DNA of 64,000 nucleotides from Catonia carolina. Its lineage: Eukaryota > Arthropoda > Insecta > Hemiptera > Achilidae. A program made the translations under genes and the position numbers. The notes beneath the pieces were generated by a model that was not told where the DNA came from, made no database searches, and saw only the letters and a program-made list of their open reading frames with translations. Each line of letters starts with the position of its first letter. Positions within the stretch are counted from its first letter, which is position 1. Shown here one piece after another: positions 23,294-34,749 of this stretch. The stretch lies in NCBI GenBank assembly GCA_035578175.1, contig JAQMRL010000007.1, forward strand, positions 49,982,727-50,046,726. Direction: 5' to 3'.

Positions 23294-24432
23294 TTAAAAT
23301 AAGACTGTATGATGGTTTTGACTGAAAATTTTGATTTTCGGTTTTTTATGTTTTTCAATCTGCCCATAACAGACAGGTGGAGAGTCAAATTATTTACTCT
23401 CAATCTGTTCATTGCTGGGCTAAAATAAATAGTTCTGTTTCTTATCACATGGTCAGCCAATTAAATAACTGAATCATTTAAGAACAGAAGAGGCAGAGGT
23501 GTAAAAGACACTAATCAGAGTTGGCTCCTCTAAAAATAATGGATTTTATTATACAGCCAGACCCTGTGGTGAATGAAGTGAAGGTATCATTTGCAGAGTA
23601 GAAAATATGTGCTTTTCAGAGGGCCTGGCATGCTGATAAGCTTACTTTTCTATTCAGTGAGGAAGGCAATGGTAAACCATCTCACTCCTCATTTTACTTA
23701 GTAAAACCTCTACAGGTTCAAACCAGCTTTTCGGGTGATGACCTAAACAACACATGTTTTTCAATAGTTCAGCCCTAGATCTACAAGGAATAAAATTAAA
23801 TTACGCCAAAAACATTATTCTAATGAACAAATTAAGTTTTTACCAGGTCTGCCCAAAAAAATTATCATGTAACCAAAAACGAATATTTTTCATAATTTTA
23901 TACTGGTCGTTTTAAAACTAAAGGGAATGGTAGTTTTTAAAAATATCTGCATTACCATTTTTAACATTTTCAGCTGTTGGTTTATCTTTCAACCCAACTA
24001 TTGATAGGAAATTTACTTATGTGTGTACGTTTTGTTTTTGGTTTTTTGCCTGTTCTCGTAAATTTAGATTTTTAAAATTTTGGGTACATTTTTCTCGGAA
24101 ACCATCAAATCTACCGGGCTGAAATTTTTGCCAGATATCCATCTTGTACACGCACATATAACGGGACTTTTATAACTTCCTTAAATGCTCCAACAATTAG
24201 TTATGAGCAAAAAACGTAGAAAATAAATTTGTAAAAATCTATGTGATTTGTTATTTTGTTTTTAATTTTATGATCCGACAGATTAAATTGAAAACATGTC
24301 AGTAGCTAAAGACACACAACAACTGTACGTGTGTAAAGTTTTATTCCCCTATTTTTTATCAAGCCTTTGATAAATGTACCTAAAAATATTAAATTTAACA
24401 TTTGTGGGATACAAAGTGCAGTCTCCCCTTAA
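23294..24432 (+). mobile_element. Family K MITE, copy 1, split by family B copy 5
   Basis: It ends in TTAA on both sides (23294-23297, 24429-24432). Read outward, the right end is TTAAGGGGAGACTGCA. The other copy (56106-56811) has TTAAGGGAGATGGCAC at the matching left end, so the family has TTAAGGGGAGA-type inverted ends. TTAA flanks fit piggyBac- or Kolobok-type transposition; which one cannot be told without a transposase. About 750 bp once the B insert is removed. Confidence 0.7.
23348..23765 (+). mobile_element. Family B SINE-like element, copy 5
   Basis: The body at 23360-23753 (394 bp) is flanked by a perfect 12-bp target duplication ATGTTTTTCAAT (23348-23359 and 23754-23765). The empty target is seen in the K copy at 56106-56811. 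The frame shared by copies 1, 2 and 8 has one stop here. Confidence 0.96.
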
Positions 24433-25480
24433 AATAATGCAAAAGCTTTTATTGACTCACCCTTTGATTACTAATTCTCTAATCTCCTGATCAACTGGAA
24501 GACTGAGATCGGCAAATTTTTTTTTAAGTTCAACAGAAACATTGAAGCATTTTTTAGCCACTTGCACCTTGGAGAGAAAGAGATGACAAATCTAAAGCAA
24601 TATATATTATGTATATGCTTTCCTGAAGAGCTACAATTCTAAAACTCTAAACACTTTTTTCTACTATTTATTTTATTTTGATTTATTATTAACTACCTAT
24701 TTAGAAGGCTTCGAAAAGGAAATTTAGGCCATGTTAAATTAAAACATGATAAGACTAAACGATAACACTAAATTCATTACTAACAAATAAATTAATTAGA
24801 AAATAAAGTTCGGAATAAAAGTTGTGAGTTTTTAATTTTCTACAAGTTTAGTTTACAGACTTTTTTTATTACTACTACTTCCTTTTTTTCAAAAAGCGTG
24901 TCATCCAAAAATTTCAACAAATTTATTACTTAATTTACCTCAACGTTTACTTATAAATTGATTTATTTTTAAAACAGAAATCTCTTCAGAAAGGGACTCT
25001 TGTATGTTGTAAAATGTTTCGTCAATCAAGTGTTTTGTAACTTTTTTAAACAAATAACAATTACCACAACTTTTTAAAGATAATAGTAATTTATTGATGT
25101 ATTTTCTCCCTACATTAGCTTTTTCGAAACAATTTAGCGCTGTCATTGGCAAAGTCTTAACAATTATGTTCAAAATCATTAAATAAATCTTTTTGCAAAA
25201 TTTAAATTGAATAATGCATTTAATAATAAGGGAATTATAAATAATATTAAATTAACGTATATAATTTTTATTTATATAAAATAAGGGCTTTAAAAAGTAA
25301 AATGTTTAAAATAAAAGTAGTAACTGAAAAAGTGTACATTAAAAAATAAAACTTCAAAGCGGTGATATGAAGTAAGGGTAAACTCATAAACAGTTTCCAA
25401 CTTAAATTTTTTCAGTAGATTAGTTTTTAAATTAATTTAAAAATCCCAAAGCAGTTTTATATTTTTCTCAAGTTTTGCGT
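24433..25480. other. AT-rich stretch, no gene recognised
   Basis: The minus-strand open frame at 24940-25179 has no recognised motif. Sequence near 24806-24860 (aataaaagttgtgagtttttaattttct) resembles family A internally and may be an old fragment. Confidence 0.4.
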
Positions 25481-25628
25481 AACCTTTTGTTAAGTAACTT
25501 TAATCGAATTAAGTTAGTAAATATTTTAGTTATATTAGAGAGATAGTAGTATTTAAATAAATGTATATTAAATAGTAGTAACGCATTAGTACATATAACA
25601 AAGTAGAATAGAAAATAATGTAAATAAA

Positions 25629-26436
25629 TATGGTATGAAACACACACTACTTTTTCTTGCCAACGTAAATAATTAAAAATATAACTTTTGTGTAATCATG
25701 AATAAACAATGTAACATTAAAAACAACCAAATCGTAATTTTGAGTGAATGGCGCTAAATACAATCAACCACTGTTCGACTTAAAATACAAAAAAATCGCT
25801 AATGGCATAAAACTAAGTATCTATAAAACATAATGTTCGAAATAAAAGTAGTAGGTTTTCAATTTTCCATAACTTAAGTTTTAATTGCAGAACAGTCGGA
25901 CGTTAAACAAAAAAAAATAACTTAAGTTTGATATTCTTTTGTCGTAAAATGCATATGAAGGCCACAATCTTAAGAAAAACTTATATTTTATCGATTTCAA
26001 TAAGAAACAACGAAAAATTCCTGATTGCCGCTAAACTAAACGATGTAAAAGAAAATGTTTGACATGCTTTTTACCCTACCTTGAGTACATAAACATAGTA
26101 AATATGTCGATTCTAAACAAAATCATAGAAGCGGTTTTTGAGAAAACCGCAAGTGAAAAATTGCACAATAAACTACACTTTTGGTTGACAGATTTCAGTT
26201 AAAATGATCTGTTTAGGTCCCCCATTGGTATTAAACTTAAGTTTCAAGTTACAACTATGTTCTTGAGATATGTTGTTCACATATACACATACCAATCGGT
26301 AAAAACATTTTTTTGGGGTTCAGACTTACAACTTGTCGCTTAAAACTTGTTTTTCCGGTGAAAACTCTATTTCAAAAAATCGTCATGAAAACAATTTTTT
26401 GCTTCCCTATATTTTTCATAAACGGCAAGACAAAGT
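25629..26436 (-). mobile_element. Family A copy 18, old and divergent
   Basis: It is recognisable by the tatgaaacac...actttttcttgcc right end, the ctaaactaa-cg block, the aatcggtaaaaacatttttttggg block and the ggcaagacaaagt left end. The microsatellite has been lost (only atatacacatacc remains). Confidence 0.75.
25870..25929 (+). mobile_element. Tail-only SINE C insertion with 12-bp target duplication
   Basis: Only about 27 bases of the SINE C tail (taattgcagaacagtcggac onward) and a short A-run lie at 25882-25917. They sit between perfect repeats TAACTTAAGTTT (25870-25881 and 25918-25929), inside old A copy 18. Confidence 0.9.
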
Positions 26437-26608
26437 AAAATTCTCATAGACGTTTGATTTTCTTCCCTAGTTTCATGTAATCTTTATTTAGTAACTTTCA
26501 TATAAAATTAAGTTAATAAATATTTGAGTTGTATTAGTGAGATTTAACTAGAATTAAATTAAATAGTACTAACGCATTGTAAAACAAAGTAGTATAGAAA
26601 GTAATAGC

Positions 26609-26795
26609 CTGTCTCCTAAATAGGGTCAATGACTGAAAAAATAATAAAACAGAAATAGAAATAAAAACGGATTGAATGGTTTCATGTAATATTCCCATCA
26701 TTTTTGTTATGTGTAACTCACTTCAATGAGTGAAGCCCTTTAATGGATGCTAAACTTCGTCTCTCATCATACTGTTACTTTTGATTATGATATAT
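26609..26795. other. spacer
   Basis: No gene recognised. Confidence 0.3.
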
Positions 26796-26796
26796 A

Positions 26797-26840
26797 CCAG
26801 CAACCCCCCCCCCCCGCTCGCTGTGCTTCACGGCCAACTA
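26797..26840 (-). mobile_element. Helitron 3'-end fragment (subfamily F2)
   Basis: The sequence ccagcaac, a run of C, then gctcgctgtgcttcacgg is the reverse complement of a Helitron 3' end like those at 44833 and 59950 (GCGAAGCGA...GGGTTGCTAG), here ending CTGG. The C-run has expanded to about 13. The rest of the element was not recognised. Confidence 0.6.
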
Positions 26841-27230
26841 AACTTAAATCACTTACTTTTTCACACAATGTTACACATTTAAAGCCAAATCACAACTGTA
26901 CAAATGAGAGTAATTAGTACTGGAAACAGGAGTATTGTTGACATCAGTATGAGTCACTTGTGGATGGGGTGAAATAAGGCCCGAGAGTAACTTAATATGT
27001 GTCATAAAAAGTTGGTAAAATCTATTTCATAAAAAATGGTACGATCTCTTCATTAATTTTTTTTAGAAGATTTCTATAAATAATTCGGTTGTGATTTGTT
27101 TAAATATCTGTCACGTAAATAATTTTCGAAAATTTTGAAAGAAGGAAAGAGTGTAGGATGACGTATTGTTCATGGTGTTTAAAAACTGAAAAAGCAAAAG
27201 AAATTGTAAAAAAAAGATAAAAGTATTCTT
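26841..27230. other. spacer, no gene recognised
   Basis: Nothing seen. Confidence 0.3.
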
Positions 27231-27654
27231 ACAAATGTTTCTTTTGCCCAAAAACGGGAAAGGTGGAGTGTTAGATTATTTGCACTCAATCTGCTAGTTC
27301 TAGAGCTACAAAAAAAATAGTTCTGTTTCTTATCACATGGTCAGTTAATTACATCACTGAAGCATTTTAAAAACAGAAGAGGTAGAGGTGTAAAAGACAC
27401 TAGTCACAATTGTCTCCTCTGAGAGTAATGAATTTCATTATACAGCAAGACCCTGTGGTCAATGAAGTAAATGTGTTATTTGCAGGGTGGAAAGTAGATG
27501 TTTTTCAGTGAGCCTGGCATGCTGATAAGCATACTTTTCCACTCAGTGAGGAAGTTAATTGTAAAACATCTCACTCCTCGTTTTACTTAGTAAAGCGTCT
27601 AAGGGTTCAAACCAGTCTTTCGAGTGATGACCCAAACAAAAACAAATGTATCTT
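27231..27654 (+). mobile_element. Family B SINE-like element, copy 6
   Basis: The body is about 27244-27641 with near-perfect 13-bp target duplication ACAAATGTTTCTT / ACAAATGTATCTT (27231-27243, 27642-27654). The tail is mutated to aaacaaaaacaa. Confidence 0.92.
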
Positions 27655-28892
27655 ATGGTCAATATTGTTGCAACTACATATTATTTTGCACCTTCTTCGT
27701 GTTTTTGAATCACGTTGATTAGAGAAATATCAAACTGAGATATGATAGTTTTCGTGAACCCCTGCGTTTTGACAACAGTTTGGTCATTAGCGATTACAGT
27801 GGGTTACGGAACTGAAACAGTGGGTTTTGTTTGTATTATTTCTCGGACCCTAGCCAGTAACCGAAGGAAGAAAACCAACTGACCGGTGTCTTCAAAACAC
27901 AACCTATTACGGTCGAATTATGACCAAGGAAAATGTTAAACCGCGGCCGTTTTATAATGAGGGATTACCAGAGTTACACGGGATCGAAGACAATGGAGAT
28001 GACTAAGGTACACAGTTCGAATAATTGCATTTTATTCCTCTCTTCTAATTTGCACAATGAAAGCTTATTTTAATTGATATTTTGAATCAAGATTTTTTTA
28101 AACATACGTTACTTCATGTATTTTATGATGTGTGTCTGTTTACAGATAAAATGAGCCCCTCCATTTCAAGAAGATTCTTTTCTTAAAAGTTGTATGGTAG
28201 TAAGAGATTTGCTCTTTTATTAGATACCTGGTTTAAAAGTATCTTACGATAAGAATGCTATAGATACCTTTTAATATAATGTACACAATGGCGTTTTGGG
28301 CACGGAAACTACATCGGGAGACAAATTAGCAAACTCCAAGATAAATTAAACTTTTGTGAGCGCCCTCTACGGATCAGAAACGAAGATGATTCGGTTGTAC
28401 TGTTGATGATGTGTATAGAAATTTCTTGAATAATACCGAACGTTATTAGGAACTCTACTATCTGTATACAATTGCAAGTCAAGATCAGAATGTTCTTTTT
28501 CCAGTAATGCTTACTTTTTTACTATTACTAGTATTTCTAATACTAGTAATACAACTTTTGTTAAAGATATTTCTACGTTTTTCTTTAAAACCATCTTGAT
28601 CTTTTGTGTATACTTCTTCCAAAATACTTTATTTTTTTTAAATCGAATATATGAAATTTTAAATCTTCTCTCGGAATATTTAAAATTTATTTACCAATTT
28701 GCAAATCATAACTATTTATATCTCCACAGTTTTCAATCTGTTTGATAGATTACAGGTTGAAAATCCCTTGAATCTATTGCAGCGCTAAATAAATAGCGTT
28801 TTAAGTAAAAATAATTTATAATATAATTTTCAAATTTTATACACACACTCCTGAGAGCTATCAAAATGACATAACAACAGTCCCCGATTCTA
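27655..28892. other. unassigned stretch, no gene recognised
   Basis: A moderately GC-richer segment lies at about 27700-28020. No supported frame or repeat match. Confidence 0.4.
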
Positions 28893-29056
28893 GTTTTTGT
28901 TTTACGTCTGACTGTTTTGCAATTTCTGTTAATACAGACGGTGGAGGATGATGATATATGAAAATGAGTGATGAAAAAATGCCAAACCTGACCGGGAATT
29001 GAACACGGGACCCCGGCGTAGAAGCCAGTAATAAGACGAACACTAACGCGTTTCGG
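28893..29056 (-). mobile_element. SINE C (tRNA-derived, head type 1)
   Basis: The reverse complement carries a tRNA-like head with actggcttctacgccgggg and a B-box-like GTGTTCAATTCCC, then ctgtattaacagaaattgc, and the family tail cagtcagacgtaaaac with an A-rich end. No clear target duplication found. Confidence 0.8.
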
Positions 29057-30400
29057 TCCCAAGGAGTCCATCTTTAAAGAGAAAAATAGAAAACAAAACA
29101 ATAACGATAACCATCCCAATGGTTTTTGACATTCGCGCGCGCGCGCGCACACACATTGACAAATACATAATATCCTTCTTTTAGCCTAAATTTTATTAAT
29201 AAATAAAAGTCACCCAACTAACTAAAAATCTCAAGATAAATTCCCACTTTAAATCCAGTATAAACCGTCTAAAAATTCAAAACCATCAAAAACCGGTTCC
29301 AACTTCAGCTATAAAAATTGCTCATCTGGTCAGAAACTAAAACTTTTAGCACATCAGTCCTGCCTACTAAATTTAGCCTACAATTCGTACGAACATGAGA
29401 CCATCCAAATGGTTCAGAAGTGAGTCATGGAACGAGTACTATGTGACAGAACGTAGTGAAGAGGTCGTGTCATATAGTGGAAATTCCAAATTTCAGGTAG
29501 TCATAAGGCTCATCTCTTCTTTTACAACCCTCCCTATCCTAAATACGAATAAGAATTCACCCTAATGGTTTTTTTCCTTGACTTTAACAAACTAATGGCA
29601 GAAAAAGGTTCGGAATTAGGATTGAAAATATTTTTTTTAGTTTTCTTATTAGAGGATTAGTGATGAGTGAACCAGTCAGTCATTCACTGAGGACTTTTAC
29701 ATCTGTATGATATAAAATTAATTATGGTCCATAACTAATCGATTATTGCGCCAGGTTAGACAGGCTCGTCGATAATAAATAAGGGTGTCACTATAAGAAT
29801 CTTACGGCATGACTTTTTTCAAGAGACAATACACTCTAAAACTTCCAAGACATTTCTCGAACAAGATAATCTCTGTCATTTTCAAATCGTTCACAGTGAA
29901 TTAACTCGGTAATTGCGACTTTACCAGTTTTTCAGTACAATAAAAGCGACCCTGTGTACTATCACACACGCACACATATATTCACGTAAAGGGAAAATTT
30001 AAAAAAAGAAAATGACTGCTCTATGTAGTACAGTTTAACTTAAATAGCTTACTATAAAAAAAGTGGTTGAGTTAAATTGTAGTAGTAGTAACTTATTCGC
30101 TGAGTTGTTCATTTAAAATGAAACTAAAAATCGCTTGTGTACAAAATCAGAGAGAATGAATTTCCAATTTTTATCAAAGAATAACTTGGTATAGTTAAAA
30201 ACTAAATTAAATCTATTGTTCACTTTCTTGTGCCCTGTGCATAGTAAAAAAATTACAAAGTATGATGGCGTAGCTGTTATTTACGTTTCCCCCGAAGCCA
30301 AAAAATCGTTTCAAAAACTATTTGACCACTTACGCTGAAATGTAAAACTAAGATTTTGTCTACCAACCTATAAGGGATTTTTGGAATAAACATTGTACAG
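29057..30400. other. unassigned stretch, no gene recognised
   Basis: It contains a short alternating CG run (29133-29148) but no frame or repeat of note. Confidence 0.4.
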
Positions 30401-30402
30401 TA

Positions 30403-31075
30403 GAATTCCGATTAACCGACCCGGATTATTTGAAACGATCAGAAATTTCCGATGTAAGTAATTTACTTGAACAAAGTGAGAATAAAATGCACTTATAATG
30501 TGCACATCTAATTTTGTTGCAGTAAACTTCGATCTTCACAAGCTGGATATTTTATAGTACACCTGTGTTATTTTATAGTAGACCTAAATAGTGTGTGTTT
30601 TGTTTCTTTCAACAGAATGTCGTGTAAATGTAAACGCATTGATTTGGTTATTAATGAGAAACTTAAGTCCGCAAAAACGATAAAAAAGGGCGAATCGTTT
30701 CGCGTTGTATATGCGGATCTTGGGGTTGGTGTTTTCAGATCAGATTGGACAAACATAAAGAAAAACTAGGACAGCATACAGAGTTAAGACAACAAAACCG
30801 AAAAAACAATGAGCCCTCCAAATACAAAAAAACTTACTGAAATTCAAAAGAAAATTTCCAATTTAAAAATACAGTAATACTAATTAGGTATAATTTTAAT
30901 TCAGTATAAAATTGTATTTCAGTTAAAATGAATTGAATTCTTGTTAAATAGATAGTTTCTGTTAGTTTAAAAAAAGATATTATTAATAAATTAACCTTTA
31001 ATTCCTTGTTACGTTTATATTAGTTAAATACGGGTTTTCCGAAAAAATCGGTTATCTGAAGTAGGTCCGGCCCAA
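30403..31075 (+). mobile_element. Remnant of a pogo/Tigger (Jerky-type) transposon
   Basis: The left end cagtagaattccgattaacc resembles pogo/Tigger termini (CAGTAGAACCCCGATTATCC type). The right side (31024-31060) has ttccgaaaaaatcggttatc, a degraded counterpart. The transposase N-terminal fragment at 30617-30769 lies inside. Exact ends are uncertain. Confidence 0.6.
30617..30769 (+). pseudogene. N-terminal fragment of a pogo/Tigger-type transposase
   Basis: Fifty codons from ATG 30617 include KRIDLVINEKLKSAKTIKKG, then ESFRVVYADLGVGVFRSDW and TNIKKN, before a stop at 30767. This is the pattern of the psq/CENP-B-type helix-turn-helix that begins pogo, Tigger and Jerky-like transposases (K-x-L-x-x-x-x-KGES...GVG-x-S-T-V-SDW-K-K-N). 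A one-base shift after the end continues KLGQHTELRQQNRKNN. The DDE domain is absent. A splice-acceptor-like tttctttcaacag precedes the ATG. Confidence 0.6.
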
Positions 31076-31558
31076 TAATATTAGACGACCGGGAATCTGA
31101 CTGAACCTCCAAAGTGAAGAATACATTACTCCAGTGCAAACACAAATTCAATTTTCGTAATTTCAGATTTTTATTACACTTCCCTCATTTATTAAATTTG
31201 CTGATGTTATTTAAGTGAAAAATTGCTGGTAAAAACCCGTGGGAGGTTTTACGAGATCTCCGTCGAATGATTTTGTGTTCCATTTTTTACCGCTTTTCCT
31301 CGCCACATGTCTTATCACATAAGATCAGCGATACGTTTCAAGACCTTTATTTAGTTGTGGATTCATCAATTTATTCCGTAAATAAATCCATACAGCTTTT
31401 TTTCATTGACCATTAAGCAACTTCTAGTTGTTTCTCTGACTTTCTTGGTTCAGGCTATGGTTTCCAGTTCATAGGTGAACACTGGAAATGTGTAGTTGTA
31501 ATATACGTTTTAGACTCATAGGAATATATTTTTTATCTCGCAGTATCAAAAAGATAAA
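31076..31558. other. spacer, no gene recognised
   Basis: Nothing seen. Confidence 0.3.
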
Positions 31559-31992
31559 ATACTTATCGTGTTGTTCTTGTTGAGGCCATCAGCCTCAACA
31601 ATGGACTCAGGCTGGTTTGAACCTCTAGAGGTTTTACTAAGTTAAAACGATGGGTGAAGTGGTTTACCATTGCCTTCCTCACTGACTGAAAAAATATGCT
31701 TATCAGCATGCCAGGCCCACTGAAAAGCATCTTCTTTCCACCCTGGAAATGACACCTCCACTTCCTTCACCACAAGGTCAGGCTGTATAATGATGAAATT
31801 TATTACTCTAAGAGCAGATAACTGTGACTAGTGTCTTTTACACCTCTACCTCATCTATTCTTAAATGCTTCAGTCATATAATTGGCTGACCATGTGATAA
31901 GAAACAGAAATATTTTATGTAGCCCAGGAACTAGCAGATCGCGTGCAAAAAATTTAACACTCCACCTGCCTGTTATGGGCAGATATTTATCG
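31559..31992 (-). mobile_element. Family B SINE-like element, copy 7
   Basis: The body is about 31569-31982, with an imperfect target duplication ATACTTATCG / ATATTTATCG (31559-31568, 31983-31992). There is a small internal duplication near the tail (ggccatcagcctcaacaatg). Confidence 0.9.
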
Positions 31993-32224
31993 ACGTTAAA
32001 AATGAAATACTACTTGTAATCACTACTTTTATTGATTTTTACCATTTTTGAGTCTATTGTTTCTGAAAATAAGACGTTATCTGTAGTTCTTTTAATTTTG
32101 AATAGCATTTATAGGTTTGGCTACTCGGTTATCTACTTTAGAATAAGAAGCTCCGCAGGTGATGTTTTCTGCTGCCCTTCAGAATACAATGAGAAAAATA
32201 ATGGTTCTTTGCTCAGTTGGTATT

Positions 32225-32643
32225 TCTCAATCGGTTGTGTTGTTGTTTAGGTCATCAGCCGAAAGGCTAGTTTGAACCTCTGGAGGCTTTACTAAGTAAA
32301 ACGAGGAGTGAGGTGGTTTACCATTGCCTTGCTCACTGAGTGGAAAAGTACGCTTATCAGCATGCCGGGCCCTCTGAAAAGCACATATTTTCCACTCTGC
32401 AAATGACACCTTCACTTCATTCATGACAGGGTCTGGCTGTATAATGAATGTCATTCTTTTCAGAGGAGATAACTCTAATTAGTGTATTTTACACCTCTAC
32501 CTCTTCTGTTCTTAAATGATTCGGTCATTTAATTGGCTGACCGTGTGATAAGAAACAGAAATATTTATTTTAGCCCTGCAACGAACAGATTACGTGTAAA
32601 TAATTTGAAACTCCACCTTTCTGTTATGGGCAGTCTCCATCAG
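32225..32643 (-). mobile_element. Family B SINE-like element, copy 8
   Basis: The body is about 32235-32633. The putative target repeat TCTCAATC / TCTCCATC is imperfect. A 75-codon minus-strand frame (MTFIIQPDPVMNEVKVSFAE onward) runs through most of the body to the (AAC)n tail, which encodes the final LNNN. Confidence 0.92.
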
Positions 32644-32749
32644 TACTGAATACTAAAAAGATAATTTTTTTTGAATCAGTAATTGTAATTATTTATACCG
32701 AGTTGCAATAATAACAGAGGAATCCTTCTCTATCAAGACTAGATTGGAC

Positions 32750-33117
32750 TAATATTCACCTGAGTGGCGTCAACTGAAGTTTTTAATCTCCCTTGCCTCA
32801 GCGGCGGCTATTCACGTGAAGTAGTTGAAGAGCCTCTTCACCTATTTTCTGAATAGTATCGAGATTTATTTCTCTCGAAAAATAAGTAGGTATAATTTCT
32901 GTTAATTATTTTTGTTTTACAAAAAAATGAAGAAGTGTTGTGTAAAAAAAGTACATAAAATTATTGTACAGAGCGCTTTCTAATGTTTTTAATTAAAGGC
33001 CCTTGTAATGGCCTTAATATACGTAATAAATGCCCAAGTGAAGAGTAAGATGGGTGGCCGCCGCTACTCTTCCAGCGCGAGTGGGTTGCCACGACAACGG
33101 TGACGTCAGCGGCAAAT
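32750..33117 (+). promoter_or_regulatory. possible promoter or enhancer island (CRE, E-box)
   Basis: The segment is richer in G+C and CpG than its surroundings. It contains a palindromic E-box CACGTG (about 32813) and a full palindromic cAMP-response element TGACGTCA at 33101-33108, 10 bases upstream of a well-placed ATG. No TATA box is obvious. Whether it is a promoter is inference from motifs only. Confidence 0.35.
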
Positions 33118-33168
33118 ATGGACGCCTACCTCTCCACCCCCTCGACGCCGAATAGTGAAGAGATTGCG
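33118..33168 (+). CDS. possible first coding exon
   Basis: An ATG with a favourable context (A at -3, G at +4) follows the CRE-like motif. The next 17 codons read MDAYLSTPSTPNSEEIA, and a splice-donor-like GCG|GTGGGT follows. The open frame continues past the donor to 33313 if unspliced. The local base composition is coding-like (balanced, CpG-containing) in an AT-rich region. The peptide was not recognised. Downstream exons on the same strand might be those at 48116 and 49040, but this link is speculative. Confidence 0.3.
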
Positions 33169-33199
33169 GTGGGTCGACCACCCTACTGCACCTGCATGT

Positions 33200-34600
33200 T
33201 CTACGTACGTGTACGTTACTTGTTTAGTATTTGCGGTGTCACACAGTTATTTGTATATGTGTGTGAGTGTATTTTACATTTTTTTACTGTCAACAGTCTC
33301 GCGGATATACACTAGTTTCCTCGGTTTTTTTTTGCAACTCTTGACCAATTTTTGAAAGCAGGAGCCACCACTGCCTTGCCCTGGTCTGGATTAATCAGAA
33401 ATCAAACCCGACGAAGTTCGAAATTACGGGAACCTATTGTTATTTAATTTTTATAAAGCATAAATAGAATTTTCTAGTAAAATATTAAAAGTAGCTAAAC
33501 ATTTAGTTGCTTTATTTTACGAAATAGTTTTATGGCAGACATTAATGGTTCAATAGTGTAAATGTTATGGTTCAATGTGAACACGAAACACTGCTTACAT
33601 GGCAGGAGCATGTTATAATCCATGATCATCCATCAACTAAAATGCATTAGGAATCTTGTATGAATTGAAGTTTGTGTGTTTTTTATACATATTCAAATTT
33701 ATTGACTACCTACTAGATTCCATAAAACTATGATCTTTATAAAATTACATTTTAAAAAGTAAAATATTAAGAGTAGTCTATATATTTATGCTTTTAGAAA
33801 ATTTAATTAAGTTTATATAAAAACTTATAGAAGTTTTTGCAGCAGATTATTTTTAGTTTTCTTATATAGTAAGCTTTCTTCTTTTCTAAATTCATCCTAT
33901 ATTCAACTTTTACTCATCGTGGAAGCTCTTAAAATATGTAATATTTAGTTTATACATTTCTTTCCATATGTTTTCCAATTTTATTCTAGTCCTTTAAAGG
34001 TTCTAATTGTTTACCTTGAATCAATTTTATCAGAAATCTGAGTTCTATTATTTAAAACCTTAAAAATTATGTCATCAATCTTTGGTAATCCACTATAAAT
34101 AACTATAGAATTTTAATTTTCGTATTATGATCAGATTCATCAGTCACTGTCTTCAGGGCCTATTACATTGCTTGGAATATTTTTCGAGAACTTCTCCGCT
34201 TTTCTTATCCCCTCCTTTTTAGTAATTTTCAGCATTACATAGCGTAGATACTTATTTCTTACCACTGTACTACAATTTCTTAAGAACTACAATCCCTACT
34301 ACCTGACAAATGAACTGATGTTGCCCGAGTATCAAGAACTGATTGAAAGAACTTAGTATAATAATTTTTGTACCTTACTGAACATTTAGATATTGTACCC
34401 AAGGATGAAAGTGCATTGATAATAAAAAAAACCAGCATTTATCACTACGAAGGGGAAAAATTTGAGACAGAAAAAATACAGGCAACGGCAGTATCAGAAA
34501 AAACTGTAAGATTTTTGTTTTTTTTTATCCGATTTGTACAACCCTCCACGACACAATAAGAGAAGATCAATTTAAACAACTCTTCAGACACCTGAGAACT
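33200..34600. other. AT-rich stretch, no gene recognised
   Basis: No supported feature. Could be intronic if the exon at 33118 is real. Confidence 0.4.
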
Positions 34601-34619
34601 AGGCAAAAATGGGAAATTA

Positions 34620-34745
34620 CTAATTAACGCTGAACTACGCGCTGTAGAAAAAATGCTTGAAATAAAAGTTGTAGGTCTTATATTATAAAAACCGAAATTT
34701 AAAAAAAAACACTTTTTACTAAGAGAGCACAACCGGCCCCGGCGA
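34620..34745 (-). mobile_element. Old family A internal fragment
   Basis: Words such as ctgtagaaaaaatgcttgaaataaaagttgtagg and gagagcacaaccgg...gaatttcag match internal family A sequence on the minus strand. Both ends are lost. Confidence 0.5.
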
Positions 34746-34749
34746 ATTT

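Larger units (their letters stand above)
25480..26608. repeat. Direct flanking repeats around A copy 18
   Basis: About 130 bases at 25480-25620 and 26462-26608 are similar in the same orientation (taagtaactttaatcgaattaag versus tagtaactttcatataaaattaag, then shared agtactaacgcatt-like words) and bracket the family A copy. This suggests an old local duplication. Confidence 0.6.

Noticed and set aside
24940..25179. 79-codon minus-strand frame
   Set aside because: AT-rich, Leu/Lys/Asn-biased composition, no motif and no repeat or splice support.
28733..29152. 139-codon minus-strand frame
   Set aside because: It overlaps a tRNA-derived SINE and a CG-alternating tract, and shows no recognisable domain.
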